Below are positions 32,380 through 47,000 of a stretch of 64,000 nt of DNA, piece by piece. The DNA comes from Globisporangium splendens (Eukaryota > Oomycota > Peronosporomycetes > Pythiales > Pythiaceae), in assembly GCA_006386115.1 (NCBI GenBank), contig VFIW01000075.1:124001-188000 (forward strand), written 5' to 3'. A program made the position numbers and the translations under genes. Each line of letters opens with the position of its first letter. Positions within the stretch are counted from its first letter, which is position 1. The notes below the pieces were generated by a model. That model made no database searches, had not been told where the DNA came from, and saw only the letters and a list, made by a program, of their open reading frames with translations.

Positions 32380-35307
32380 TTATAACGACAAGCGGTTCAT
32401 GTCGTCCGAGACCCGCCAGAGCTCGTCGAGCGTCTGGAACTCGTCCATCTTGAGGTCCGAGAGCCGCCCGACGTCGCCGATCTCGTTCAGAAACACATCC
32501 AAGCTGCCGCGACCCGCGAGCGCGGCGCCAGAGCCCGACGAGCGCATGCGCCGTGCAGCTGAGGCGCGAGCCGCGTCGATGCTGAGACGGGGCTTCACCT
32601 TCTTCAGCGACGGCTCCACAGTCTTGTCTCCGTTGGCGCCGGTCTCGTCGTCGTCCACAGGTCGCGTCGTGGCAGTCGATGTGGACGAAGCCCCCGGCAT
32701 CGGCGGCTTCTGGACCGAGGCAGAGAACCGCTGCGCGAAGGCGGCAGCAGGGTTGAACGGCGGTCTCGTGGTGGAAGCGCCATTGGTGCCATTGGGTTTT
32801 TGCTGCTGCTGTTGCAGGAACGCCGCGACAGGGTTGCTGTTGCCACCGTTGAACGAGGACGGAGATGCATTCGATGATGCTGCCTTTTGAGCCTGCGACT
32901 GCGCGAACATGGCTGCCGGGTTGAAAGGAGCGGCAGGAGCAGAGCCGTTCTGGCCCTCAGCCTTGACGGTCATGGGGGATTTATTCGTGGCAGCGTGGTC
33001 GGCGGCTGCGGATTCCTTTTGCTGCTGCTGTTGTGGGGACGGCGCCTCCTGCGTTGCTTGCTCAGTCTCTTGCTGCTGATACGACGGCTGTTGCTGCTGC
33101 ATGAGCTGCTGCGCGAACGAACCCGCGAGGTTGCCGCCAGCGGTCCCCATGCCGTTGGACGGTGTCGGCGGCGGCACGCTGTAGCCGTAGGACGACGTCA
33201 TCATCTGCTGTTGCTGTTGCATTTGGTGCTGCTGTTGCTGCTGTGGATGGTACATCTGCGTCATGGACGCAGTGCTGTAGCCGCCTGCCTGGTTATAAAT
33301 ATTGCCGTCCGTCGTCGTCGCCATGGGGTACGAGCCTGGGTACGCCCCCGTGGTCCGGTAGCCGCCTTGCGCGGCCATCGGCATGCCGTTCTGAGGATGG
33401 AGATTCACGGCGTTCGCGCGGCGGTCTAGGTTGTAGTCCTGGCCACCGGGCACTTGGGACGGCGCCGTCGGTGGCAGACCGTACGCTGCCGCCATCTGCT
33501 GCTGCTGCTGCTGCTTGCGGTACTGGTTCGGGTCGTACGCCGACATGTCGGACGCGTACATCATCGCGCCGCCGTTCATGACGTGGTAGCCCATGCCGTT
33601 CGACTGGCCGCCCATTGCCGGGTTCGCGTACTGCATGCGCGTATTCATCTGCATCTGCTGCTGCACGCGCATACCCGACGAGAACGATCCCAGCTCCTCG
33701 CTTTTCACGCCCAACGCGGTGCCGAACGTGCCGCCGCCATGGTGCATCATGTGCGGAGGCACGCCGAGCGGCATACCGCCGCTCATCATGCCCTTGGGTG
33801 TCGTGACCTTGGACTTGTTGTCACCCTGCGCGCGACGACCCTGGCCCTTGCGCACGCGGCAGAGCGACTTCCAGCGGATCTTGACGGCGTCCTCCGTGCG
33901 GCCAGGCAGCATGGCCGCGATCGCCGACCACCGGTTGCCCAGCCGCGACTGCGCCTCTAGAATGATGCGGTCTTCCTCGGCCGAGTACTCACCGCGCACG
34001 ATGCTCGGGTCCAGGTGGTTGTACCAGCGCTCGCGGCACTGCTTGGACGTGCGGCCGGGGATGCGCGTGGCCACTTGGCCCCAGTTCTTGCGGCCCTCGG
34101 CAACCAGCTCCTTGAGCAACTCGTCCTCGTCGGGCCGCCAGTGGCCCTTGACGAGCCCCGGCGCGAGTACCTTGGTCCAGCGCTGCAGACACTGCGTGTG
34201 GTTGCGGCCGGGCACTTCCTCGGCGATGGACTTCCAGTTGCGCTCGCCGTGGCGGCCCACAGCCTCACGCAGGCGGTCGTCCTCCTCCTGCGTCCAGCGC
34301 TTCGGCACGGCCTTGTCCTTGGACTTCATGATCTTGCGCATGGAGCTCTGCGAGAGCGCGATCTTGCCGTTCTCCGTGACCACGCACTGCACGTCCGGCT
34401 GTTTCTGGCGCGGCACGCCCTTGATCTCCGTGAACACGCGCTTCTGGCCAGGCGCCGCAGGGATCACCGACCCATTCGCAGTCAGTGGCGTCGCGCTGCA
34501 TGCAAAGAAATAAGAGAAATGGGCAATACGGCAGGATGCAACAGCGCGTTAGAATGCATAATATCGTAAGAGCAAAAATGCGCAATACGTGTGCAAATTA
34601 AACAGCAAGCAAACAATACGCAGCAAACACAGAATGCGCAGAACACACAGCACGAGCTCAACAAACAAACATTTGCAAATTGTGCAGAGCATTTGAGCAA
34701 ACAAGCTTGACAAACAAATAAATCCAATCACACGCGAGACAAGCAAGCAAGTATGCAGCAGACCACAAACACACAATTTGCAGCAATCAAAAACAAAAAC
34801 AAAAACAAAATAACAAGCAGTACGCAAGGTATACAGCAAGCAAAAAAGCAGCAAGCAAGCCGCATGCATACAAAAACGGCATACAGCGCACCAAGCAAAC
34901 GCTCCCAGTAAGCTTGTGTGACCACCACATGCACACACACACACACAAGCATATACATGTTAACACATATACGATACGCACCTGGCGATTTTGGCGTCTT
35001 CGAGCGCGCTCTGCTCCTCGTCTTCTTCCTCCTCGTCGTCTTCGTCGTCTTCCTCTTCCTCTTCGTCATCGTTGTCGTCGGATGCCGAGTGTGCGCTATT
35101 GTTATTGCTATTCGTGTTGCTGTTGCTGCTAATGTTGCTGTTGTTGTTGTTGCTGGTGGCGATGGCGCTTGTCGACGCCTGGCCCTCTGTGAACAGCAAC
35201 TTGCCGAAATCGGAAATGGACGAGCGACCGTCCGATTCCATCGGGAATGTGTCCACCAGCTCGGTCATTAGCTTGGAGATCGACTCGCGGCTCACGCTGA
35301 TGCTCAT
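32380..35307 (-). CDS. R1R2R3-Myb transcription factor with Gln-rich C-terminus (2 exons)
   Basis: Nuclear DNA-binding protein of the animal c-Myb/plant 3R-Myb type, often linked to cell-cycle or sporulation control. Exons 34982-35307 and 32380-34495; the join gives KIASATPLTANGSVIPAAPG and the total is 2442 nt, 813 residues. The N-terminal exon has a poly-Asn/Ser stretch and a long Asp/Glu run. Repeats: R1 about 174-224 (KRWTQEEDDRLREAVGRHGE), R2 about 225-275 (KGHWRPDEDELLKELVAEGR), R3 about 276-324 (RGEYSAEEDRIILEAQSRLG), each with the spaced Trp/aromatic residues. The C-terminal half is Gln/Met/Tyr-rich with repeats QQQQHQMQQQQQ, then FNPAAMFAQSQ-type motifs occurring three times (FNPAA). 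The 486-nt intron is far longer than others here. Confidence 0.9.
34496..34981 (-). other. long, strand-asymmetric intron of the Myb gene
   Basis: Donor GTGCGT at 34981 and acceptor TGCAG ending at 34496 (minus strand). On the plus strand it is strongly A/C-rich with AAACA and GCAAGCA words and a CA-run at 34928-34947. Other introns in this window are 60-120 nt. Confidence 0.7.
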
Positions 35308-37581
<2,274 letters not shown>

Positions 37582-37727
37582 AAATGCGTCAGAACGTAAA
37601 TGCCCAGAAGTTATATCTATATATGCGTAATGCAGCAATGGAAACACAAGCAATCATTATGCAAAAACACACAGGCGTGGCATTATATCGAAATACTCTA
37701 TTCATCTCGTTCTCCTTCTCTGTCCGT

Positions 37728-40064
37728 TTACTCATCGTCGTCAGAGAACGTGAAATCCTCGACCTTGTCTTCCTCATCGACGGCCGCGACCGACTTCTTG
37801 AACTCCTGGAGCGACATCTTCTTGACCTTGGCGAACGTCTCGTCGTCCACGGGCTGCGCGCCACTCGATTGCTTCTTGTTCTGCTTCTTCTTCTTGTTCT
37901 TCTTGGCTGGCACCTTCTTCTCCTCTTCGTCGCTCTCATCATCACTATCGTCGTCACTGTCCGCGTGCTCCTGCTGCGTCGCGTTGGACGTCGTCGCGAT
38001 CTTCTTCTTGAGCTCCTCGACGTCGGACGCAAAAGCCTTCTTGACGGCGTTCTCGCGCTCGTCCTTGAGGAACGCGTCGAGCTTCTCGATGTCCTTCGGC
38101 GCGACATCGAGCGCGCTGCGCTTGACGCGGATCCACTCAGAGCGCTTCTTGAGGCTGTCGATGATGCCCTTGGCCAGCGACGACCACTTGGGGATCGAGC
38201 ACCCTTCCTTCATAAACTTGGTCAGCGTCAGGATCAGCGGCACCGCGAACTCCGGGAAGCCGATGTGGAACTTGTACACGTCGCACTCGCGCTGCAGCAG
38301 CTCAAAGAGCTTGGCGATCACCAGGTCGTGCACACGCCTGCTCTCGACGTTGGACTTGGCAAGCTTGACGCACAAGTCCAGGTCCAACTCCAGACGGCCC
38401 TTGCCCTCGTTGGTCGTCTTGGTCTTGCCGTTGCGGTACGACGTGTTGAACGGCGGCATGTTGAGCACCTCGAGCAACACGGGACTCGTCGGCACGAACG
38501 AGTTGGTCGCGAACGCGATCTGCTGCAGCAGCTTGACGCAGTGGAACCGCAGCGGCGCGTACCGGATCGTCGACGAGAGACGCACGAGCGCAAACAGGAG
38601 CTGCGAGAGCGGGTACACGAGCGGCTTGAGCTGGTTCTCCTCTGGGTACGCGCAGATCACGGCAGTCCAGACGCGCAGCTGGTTGAAGAACTGCCAGTTA
38701 AGCACGGCTTTGAACGTCCCGGGGCTCGGCGACGTGATCGTCTTGCGGATCGCGATCGCGAGCTGGCGGATGTAGATGAACGCGTGCTGGTACGAGCTCG
38801 AGAGGTCGAGACCGTAGAGCTCGACGACACAGTTGCCGAGCAGCACGTGGTGCGGCAGCGTGGCTTCATTCGTGAACTTGGTGTTGCGCATGTACGTGAT
38901 GTAGATGCCCTTGAGCGCGAGCTCCAGGAACGGGAACGGCATCTGCAGCGCGAGGTCGCGGATGCGCACGAACGCCAGCATGCACACGTTGTTGTTCAGC
39001 GACTTGGCCCAGAGCTTGAGCAGCGCCTTGAGCACGCGGCGCGCAGTCTTGGGGCACGGCACGACAAACGGGATGTAGTGCGCCAACTCGCGCAGCACAA
39101 ACGACTGGATGTCCTGACCCGTGGTCTGCTCGAGCAAGTAGCATGTCGAGCTAAAGAACCGACGGATCAGAAGCGAGTGCTTCTTCCACTTCTTTTCGTC
39201 CACCTTGAGCTTGGAGGACGCGCTTTGGCTGCTGTCGTCATCGTTCTCTTCGTCCATGGCGGCGCCAGTGGCACCGACGAGCTTGGCGAACGCGACATGG
39301 GTCTTGCGCAGCACGCTCAGCATCATGCGGTTGTATACCGTGCTGCTCTGAATCTCGTACATGATCTCGCCCTCTTTGTTCACGTCGGCGGCATCGCTCG
39401 AGCGGCACGCGTCGCTGAAGATCTTCATCATCTTGCGCAAGCCGTTCATCGTGGTCTTGTCGAACGCCTCCTTCTCCGCCTTGGCCAATAGCTCCATGGT
39501 CAACGTCGTGCGACCAATACCTGGCGCATCGTCCTCTTCCGCGGCGCCTTCCACGTCCATCTTTCCCTCCGCGGCATCGTCCTCAGCCTTTTCGTTGTCA
39601 TCACTTTCATCATCATCGTCCGCAGCGTCGCCATCGTCGAAAGCCGGGTACGCCGTCATGTATCGTGGGTCGAGCGCGTCCTCATCTTCCTCTTCACTGC
39701 TGCTGTCGTCGCCACCCATGTCGATGTCATCCTTCTCATTGTCGTTGTTGCCGCCATCCTCGTTCTCAAAGTCCGACGCGTTGTCGTCCGAGTCGAGGAA
39801 CTCGGCGTTGAGGAACTCGTCAACGTCCATCTCGTCCATCATGTCGGGCTCTTCGGCCGCCGCAGCTTTGGGTGCGCCATGCATCGCGAGCGCGGCTTCA
39901 TTCACCTTCTTGCCCTTCTTCGTCGGCGCGTCGCTGTTGCGCTCGAAGCGGTTCTTCTTGCGGTCCTTCATCGCCTGGAACTTCTTCTTCTCATTGCGCT
40001 GCTTGAGCTTCTGCTGCAGGTGACCCTTGGCGATGAACTTGGCCTTCTTCTTGGACGCGCCCAT
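37728..40064 (-). CDS. NOC2: nucleolar complex protein 2 (NOC2), ribosome biogenesis
   Basis: Component of the Noc1-Noc2 and Noc2-Noc3 complexes that escort pre-60S particles from nucleolus to nucleoplasm. 778 residues, one exon. Basic N-terminus (MGASKKKAKFIAKGHLQQKL), a long acidic stretch (about 75-175), then the conserved helical-repeat NOC2 domain, with RNTKFTNEATLPHHVLLGNC, YQHAFIYIRQLAIAIRKTIT, FKAVLNWQFFNQLRVWTAVI and YPLSQLLFALVRLSSTIRYA all recognisable. The C-terminus is Lys/Asp/Glu-rich (KKVPAKKNKKKKQNKKQ) and ends EDFTFSDDDE. Length fits fungal and animal NOC2. A 635-codon open frame on the opposite strand is a shadow of its G/C-biased codons. Confidence 0.93.
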   Translation of the reverse strand: MGASKKKAKFIAKGHLQQKLKQRNEKKKFQAMKDRKKNRFERNSDAPTKKGKKVNEAALAMHGAPKAAAAEEPDMMDEMDVDEFLNAEFLDSDDNASDFENEDGGNNDNEKDDIDMGGDDSSSEEEDEDALDPRYMTAYPAFDDGDAADDDDESDDNEKAEDDAAEGKMDVEGAAEEDDAPGIGRTTLTMELLAKAEKEAFDKTTMNGLRKMMKIFSDACRSSDAADVNKEGEIMYEIQSSTVYNRMMLSVLRKTHVAFAKLVGATGAAMDEENDDDSSQSASSKLKVDEKKWKKHSLLIRRFFSSTCYLLEQTTGQDIQSFVLRELAHYIPFVVPCPKTARRVLKALLKLWAKSLNNNVCMLAFVRIRDLALQMPFPFLELALKGIYITYMRNTKFTNEATLPHHVLLGNCVVELYGLDLSSSYQHAFIYIRQLAIAIRKTITSPSPGTFKAVLNWQFFNQLRVWTAVICAYPEENQLKPLVYPLSQLLFALVRLSSTIRYAPLRFHCVKLLQQIAFATNSFVPTSPVLLEVLNMPPFNTSYRNGKTKTTNEGKGRLELDLDLCVKLAKSNVESRRVHDLVIAKLFELLQRECDVYKFHIGFPEFAVPLILTLTKFMKEGCSIPKWSSLAKGIIDSLKKRSEWIRVKRSALDVAPKDIEKLDAFLKDERENAVKKAFASDVEELKKKIATTSNATQQEHADSDDDSDDESDEEEKKVPAKKNKKKKQNKKQSSGAQPVDDETFAKVKKMSLQEFKKSVAAVDEEDKVEDFTFSDDDE

Positions 40065-40073
40065 CGTGCTCTA

Positions 40074-40074
40074 G

Positions 40075-40107
<33 letters not shown>
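40074..40107. repeat. (GT)n microsatellite in the NOC2 leader
   Basis: About 16 GT units with one interruption, 10 nt upstream of the NOC2 start codon (on the other strand, CA). Confidence 0.9.
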
Positions 40108-40410
40108 AGGTGTACAAAGAGGGCTCGGCAGGGAGAGCAGCGAGCGTGTCTTCTCGAGGCACGCAGCTCCAATGCAATGGTGCAATTTGGCTTCTCGGCG
40201 GCTGATCACTGGTCGTTGCACTATTGGTGGTGGCGCAGCTTTTGGCGAGCGTCCACTCCTTCTTTACTGTGTCACACACTACCTGTCGTCAACGACGAGT
40301 AGTAGTGTGTACCACATAATATTCACATTTTGGACATTTTCTACGATGAGATTGTCAATAGCATGCACTTTGATGACACCAAGTGCAGCTGTCAGAAAGA
40401 AATAGAAGCC

Positions 40411-40411
40411 C

Positions 40412-40450
<39 letters not shown>
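40411..40450. repeat. (CTGT)10 microsatellite
   Basis: Ten uninterrupted tetranucleotide units in the divergent promoter region. Confidence 0.95.
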
Positions 40451-41493
40451 GTGGATCGGAGGGAACGAGGCAGCGAGGCACTGACTGACTCGGAACGAAT
40501 GGTTCGATAAAATAAGGAGGTGTGCAGCGAGTTCGGTAGAGGAACAGTGGTCACACAGGCGCACGACAGCCTCTGCTTGACTTGCGGCTCCTCCACTCGT
40601 TCTTCGCACTCAAGCAGGCGTGTAAAACCCTCGGAGCACATTGCACTCGGAGAGCTTTAGCCCAACAATTTGAACTGAGCAACGTCCAATTTTTTAAAAT
40701 CGGTCGCTGGTCAATGCGATCCCAATTAAAACTTCAAAATTCTACAATCAATTTTCTCTCCCGTGCAACTGAAAAATGAGATGAGAGGCTCGTTTTTGCC
40801 TCAGTCATTTTGCTTGTCAAGAGCGCCTCGAACGAAAGAAACAGGAGGGAATCTCTGCATTTATCTTTTCAGCCAATCAATCCACACTTGAATATTCATT
40901 TCAGCCAATAAAGTGCCGAGAATGTGCTCTCTTCCTCAGATGTGGGTAGGGTAGGGGTACGCTTGCGCTCGTGACCACCTCGTTGACATAGCCAGGGAGT
41001 GAGCAATGGCCAATCACCTGCTGGCAGCAACGTCCAGTTGCAAGTGCTGGACTGCAAGCAAATCCAAAGTATACAAACTCCCATATAAAAAATTGTGCCC
41101 GAGCCCTCCCGCCCCTCTTTGCTTGCCAGCGAACCACAACTGCCATTTTGCTGTTCTCGGTTTGTTTGCTCCAGGCTTGTGGTTTGCTTGCTCGCACACA
41201 TTTGCGACAACAGCAAAACAAACCAAACAGCAAGTTCCACACGCGCACGCACGCTTCTGTTGATCTTGCAGCAAGCAAGCGCCCCATCGTCACGTCTGCC
41301 GACCGACAGATCCGTTCGGTTCGCGAAAGAAAAGCACTTGCTTTGTCGAGTTGTCAACACGCCACACACCGGCATTCTTGTCGACAAGGTCACCCGTAAC
41401 AAGCGGTGGAATTGCTGATCGTGTGCTCTGTAATTGCTCCGGCGCGGCGCATATTGACGCCATCCCCGACAGCATATCAGACGGCATACAACC

Positions 41494-42577
41494 ATGGGCG
41501 CGGCGCTGGTCAAGCGCTGCTTCACGAGCGACGACGTGTACGACAGCATGAAACAGCGCGCGGGCGATGCGCGGCAGCACCACCAGCACAAGCTCCGTCA
41601 TGCGCGCAGTTACACAAGCCACAACAACAACAACAGCAACCAGTCGCGCCAGTATAATATCCAGCAGCATAACCACCACTATGTAACCCAGCAGCAGCAA
41701 GCACAACTCAAGCAGCTCGAGTTGCAGATGCAACTCGTGCAGCTGCAGGCGTTGCAGAGTAACCACCAGCGTACCCCCTCGACGAGTGGTTACGCGCGCT
41801 CCATGGCCACGCCCACGCGCGCTAATGGCGCTATGATGGAGTACTACTACGCGGCGCGCTCGGCGTCGCACAAGACGGTGACGCCGCTGTCCGTGTCGTC
41901 GGCATCGGGGTACTCGGCCACCATGTCCGAGAGCTCGTTCGTAGGCTCGCAGAGCGACCCGCAGGCGCCGCAGGACGACGAGATCCTCGACATGGTTATG
42001 GCCAACGCTGGGCTCGCGTATCACCCCACGCAACAATGGCACCGTCATGCTGTTCCTGTTGCCACTGCAGCGCCAGCGCACCAGCAGTTCTACTCGACGT
42101 CGCTGCCGGCGTCCAGTGCCAGCAGTGCCGCGTCGCCCGCAAGAAGACCCGTCGTGACGCGCCGCAGCTCCATGAACGCGTTCCGCGCACTGCTGCCAGA
42201 CACGTACGTGCTGGGCGAGGTGCTCGGCACGGGCACGACGTCGACGTGCTACCGGTGCGAGCGACGAGTGGACGGCGTGGCGTTCGCTTGCAAGGTGATC
42301 GACAAGCGGAAGCTCGCGCTCTCGTCGCAGCGCCGCCATGACATCGCGTTCCAGCTGCGCCGCGAAGTCGACGTGTTGTCGCGCGTGGATCACCCAAACA
42401 TCGCCAAGCTCGAGGAAGCGTTCGAGAACGACGCGTACTTGATCCTGATCATGGAACTGCTGGATGGCGGCGAGCTCTTTGACGCGATCGTCGAGCGAGG
42501 ACGCTTCTCCGAGCACGAAGCCGTCCAAGTCGCTCGCGCTGTGCTCTCGGCCATACAGTACATGCACTCGCTCGGCG

Positions 42578-42608
<31 letters not shown>

Positions 42609-43238
42609 GCTGCTCACGACCGCTTCTGCAGGCCGTGGTTCCTCATTGTCGTCCCGTGAAGATGGCTACAGCGAGAGCGGAGAAAATGAGCCCCTGACCG
42701 TCAAGATCATTGACTTTGGCTTTGCCAAGTTCATGTCCGGTGAAGGCGCGACGACGACGTCGTTCCTCGGCACAGGAGGGTACCTGGCCCCCGAGATCCT
42801 CGTGCACCACCCGTACACGTCGGCCGTCGACATGTGGGCGTTCGGCGTGCTGCTGTATCTGCTACTCTGTGGACGGGTACGTCGCTATATTTGCCTTGGT
42901 TGTTTGTTTGATTTGCATAACTGACGTTTGTTTATTTGTTTATGTATGTGTGCATAGTTGCCATTCGCTGCGTCGACGCATTTGCGGCCAAACCAGAGCG
43001 TCAAGTCGCTCTATCGCCTGTCGTTCCCGTCCAAGTACTGGGCCAACGTGAGTCCAGAGGCCATCGATCTCGTCAAGAAGCTCCTCGTGCTCAACCCAAA
43101 CAAGCGGCTCACTGCCAAGGTACAACCAAAGATGCCATGTCATTTGTCGACATGCATTGTTTGTTCAGTGATTCTGATTCCATTTTCCTTTCGTTTTGTC
43201 GATAGGATGCGTTGAAGCATGTATGGCTGCAGCAATAA
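41494..43238 (+). CDS. CAMK-type serine/threonine protein kinase (3 exons)
   Basis: Exons 41494-42876, 42958-43119 and 43206-43238 (introns 81 and 86 nt), total 1578 nt, 525 residues. N-terminal 230 residues are low-complexity: Gln/Asn/His-rich with a short coiled-coil-like stretch (QAQLKQLELQMQLVQLQALQ), then Ser-rich. The kinase domain begins around YVLGEVLGTGTTSTCYRCER (Gly loop), with FACKVIDKRK (Lys), HRDLKPENML (catalytic loop), IIDFGFAKFM (DFG), GTGGYLAPEILVHHPYTSAV and MWAFGVLLYLLLCGRLPFAA across the first join. It ends NPNKRLTAKDALKHVWLQQ, so there is no separate calmodulin-binding tail of usual length. Closest to CAMK/DCLK-like kinases. MGAALVK could be an N-myristoylation start; this is speculative. 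Confidence 0.88.
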
Positions 43239-44033
43239 GCCTGCACGAACCCACCAAGAAGACACGACCACATACACGCAACGCATGCTGTGATTGCTAG
43301 GTATTGCATTTCCCCCTCCACCATTATTTATGATTGCGGCTGTACAAGTAACACGAGAAAACGAGAGACTAAAGCCCAACGACACAATAGCACATCAAAC
43401 GAGAAACAAACAAGTTGAGAGCGACTTGATAAATCTCTCGCCATTGCTGCTCTCCTCCATGGTCGACAGATCGCATTGTCCAGTCGCTCGAGTGACTGCA
43501 TCACGAACTTGAGTCCGAATTTCTTCAATCTACTCCACAGCGCAAGTGTCCATCTCCGAGAGACTTTACATCATGAGGTTGTAACGGAGATGGACAATTG
43601 GATACACTTGGACGCTGAGATACGAATGGAAAAGCTGTGGAAGTTTCCAGCAAGCAACCGGTCTTCTATTTATTAGTGGTCTCCTCCAACAATTCCTTCA
43701 ATTTGAAATCGTCGATCAAGAGACCTCAAGCAAGCAAACTGGTTCCTATCCGTTAGATGCTGCAATGTACAGAGCCAGTGTGACTGAGGCAGAGTTGAAG
43801 TTTGCGGACTTGAAAGAGCTCTGGATGCGCTCAGCAATACCTGTCTCCAACAATTCCTATACTTGAGGTTTGTATGCAAATACCGGTAAATATCGGTATT
43901 GGACTTATAATTGATTCCGGACTTCTGTTTATCACAACGTATGGAAGCTTCTTGGAAGAGCATTTGAAGATCAGCACGACGTCTGATTGGAGGCAAATGA
44001 AAACAGCAACTATACGACCAACGCTCTTTCACT
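43239..44033. other. intergenic
   Basis: No supported gene. On the minus strand 43690-43870, two similar stretches (TCCAACAATTCCTTCAATTTG and TCCAACAATTCCTATACTTG on plus) may be an old duplicate. Palindromic ATACCGGTAAATATCGGTAT at 43879-43898. Confidence 0.35.
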
Positions 44034-47000
44034 CTAGCGCTTCATGTGATTGACGTAACGCAGACCGAGCAGCGCGAGCGCGCGGAAGACCACGATGAGC
44101 GCCACGAGCAGCAGCAGATCCGTCGCGATGTGCGCATGCTTCATGTCGAACGTGCCCTCGATGTAGCTCTTGAGCGTCAGATCACTGCCGTACTGCGGCG
44201 GCGCGTCTGCCAGCACGTTGCAGCCCAGGTACTCGCCAGTGTCGTCCTCATCCGATGGACAATCGGCAAACACGAGCGCTGCGAGCGCCGCGATGCTGTA
44301 TGTGGGCGGCGCGATGTAGTGGATCCACTTGTATGCTGAGGGGATGTTGCCCGCCGGCGGGTTGAAGCCCGCGAACAGCATGTACATGGAGCTCAGCAGC
44401 GCGCCGAGGATAGACGCGACCTCGACGCTCGGCAGCACGTACACGAGCAGCTGACCCATGTACACCTGCAACAGCACGTGGAGCGCGACGATGAACCAGT
44501 AGAGCGCGAACCGCATCCACACGGCGCTGTCGCCGCTGTCCGTGAGGAAGCCCACGCTCGGGAACAAGATGCTCGTGAACAGGAGCGACGAGAGCGCGAC
44601 GTACGGGATCTCGGCAAGAGTGCCGGCCACAAAGTACCAGAGCGCGTTGTACGTCTGCGACGCGCGTTCGCGGTAGAACGCCGTGCGCTCAGCAGCTGCG
44701 ATGGGCATGACGCTGTTGAAGCCGATAAGCCCCAGGAAGATCGTGCTCACGAACACGAGACCGACGCCCGCGTTCGCGCCGTTGAATGTCCCGTAGTCGG
44801 TGCCCTGGTAGACGACGCCATAGATCGCGCCGAGCGCAACGCTGATGATCAGTCGCGTGAGGTTGTACGTCGGCGTGCGCCAATACATGCGGAAGAAGCG
44901 CATGCAGAGCATCGTGAACTGCGTGCGTCCTAACGCCGCGCGCTTGGTGCCGAACTTGAGCTCGGGTAGGTATTCTGACGGCCGTGTCACACCGTCTTGG
45001 TCCAGGTCTTCGTCCAGCAGCTTCTTCTGGTCGCTCGTGATAAAGTACTCGGCGAAATCCTGAGGCGCTGGTGGAGCGTCCAGCGTCTTGCCGCCATCAC
45101 CGCTGGAGCTGCTGGTTGGAACACCAGCACCAATGCACTCGAGCATCCACGTTGCCGGATTCTGGCTGGGCTCAATGGGCGTGACGCCGGGGACACCATT
45201 GAAGTACGCAATGAGCTTGGCCGATTCGTTGCCCAGTTCGCCAAAGAACACGGTGCGGCCACCGCGCTGGAGCAGCAACAGCGCGTCGAACAAGTGAAAC
45301 ACGTCGGTGCTCGGCTGGTGGATCGTGCACACGACCGTGCGTCCCGTGTCGGCGATCTTGCGCACGCCGCGCATGATGAGCTTGGCAGCGCGCGCGTCGA
45401 GACCGCTCGTGGGCTCGTCCATGAACAAGATGCTCGGATGCGCCGCGAGCTCAACGCCGATCGTCACACGTTTCATCTGCTCGGTCGACGCCGTGCGAAT
45501 GAGCGTGTGCGCGATCGGCTCGAGCTCCAGCAGCTCGATGCACTCGTGGACCGACGCGAGCTTGTCGGCGGTCGACACGCGTGCGTCCTGGCGCAGCATC
45601 GCCGAGAACATGAGCGCCTCGTACACGGTGGCCGAGTCCGAGTGGATGTCCATTTGCTCGCAGTAGCCCGTGCAGCGCCGGATCGCGAGGTCTGTCGCCG
45701 GGAACCCATTGAGCAGGATCTTGCCGCGGATCCGGCCGCCAGTCTTGCGACCCGCGATCACGTCCATGAGCGTCGTCTTGCCGGCGCCAGACGACCCCAT
45801 GAGCGCCGTCATCGTACCGGGTAGAGCGAACCCGGACACTCCCTGCAGCAGATCGATCTCCTCGTCCTTGCTCTTTCCGCCTGGGAGTGGCACTGAGTAG
45901 TAGAGATCCTGGAACGCGAGCGCCACAGGCACGATACCGCGACGCCCAGCCGCTGCGCTGTCGTCTCCATCAACCGCGAGCGTGATCGTCGAGACGCCCG
46001 ACACTGACGAGGAGGACAACGCAGAGAGTCCGGCGTCGATCCCTGGGCTCGTGTCGCTCGTGCCCATGCGTGGAGTCTCGGGAGCCTCAATGTACCCGTC
46101 CTGGTCTTGCGCGAGGTCGGTCTTCACGACGCTCGTGGTCTCGGGACTCTCGTAGCGCTGGTACTCGAGCGCGAGGTACGCGACACCCACGAGCGCGACG
46201 TACCCGATGGCGAAGTAGCACCAGCTCCAGTAGATCCACTGCCGGTCGCTCGGGAGCCCGAAGAGCGCGAGGCTGTACTCACCCATGGTCTGACCCTTGA
46301 ACCGCGCGCAGTAGTCGACCCCACCGTATACGCACACGTTGAAGGGTGGCGCCGTGTACTGGTTGATGCTCAGACCGCGGATGCACCACGCGAGCGGATT
46401 GATCCAGTAGATCCAGAGGAAGTACTCGGGGATGGCGCTCTTGGTCAGGAGGAAGCCGCTGAAGAGCATGAAGAAGAGGATCGAGACCATCATCGTGGGC
46501 TGCGCGATCGTGAGGTTTGGTGCGAGTGACGAGAGGCAGAAGAAGAAGCTCGTGAACCACATCTGGCACAGGAACAGCGTCAGCAAGAACACGATGAACC
46601 GGTCCACGAGCGCGACGTAGCCACCCATCCAGTACACGACGGCGCCAAATAGAACGGTCTCCATGATCCCGAACGGGATCGTCGTCACAGACGACGCGAG
46701 CACGTAGGCTGACGAGCGGAAGAAGTTGGAGCCGCGTTGCTTGTAGAACACGGAGCGCGCGTCCATGAATGTGGGCACCTGGGACGCCTGTCCCATGGAG
46801 AGGAACATGGCGCACGAGAAGAGCAGCCCGAGCACGAGCTGCGCGTTGGCGGCGTCCAATTGCCAGAACGTGGACCCGTAGAGCACGCCCATGACAATCA
46901 CCATCACAGCACGACCCGCGAGGAACGCCGTGTTGCGCAGCGTGAGCAGCATTTGGCGCTCCAACAGTGTCGCCAAGTCTTGGCAGAACGTCTGGCGGAA

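Larger units (their letters stand above)
40065..41493. other. shared upstream region of NOC2 (minus) and the CAMK-type kinase (plus)
   Basis: No supported gene. Contains a (GT)n run at 40074-40107 just before the NOC2 start and a (CTGT)n run at 40411-40450. The rest is AT-rich. Confidence 0.4.

Noticed and set aside
37584..39491. 635-codon open frame on plus strand
   Set aside because: It is antisense to NOC2 and made of Leu/Arg/Glu/Val-rich low-complexity sequence, as expected when a G/C-ending codon gene is read on the other strand.
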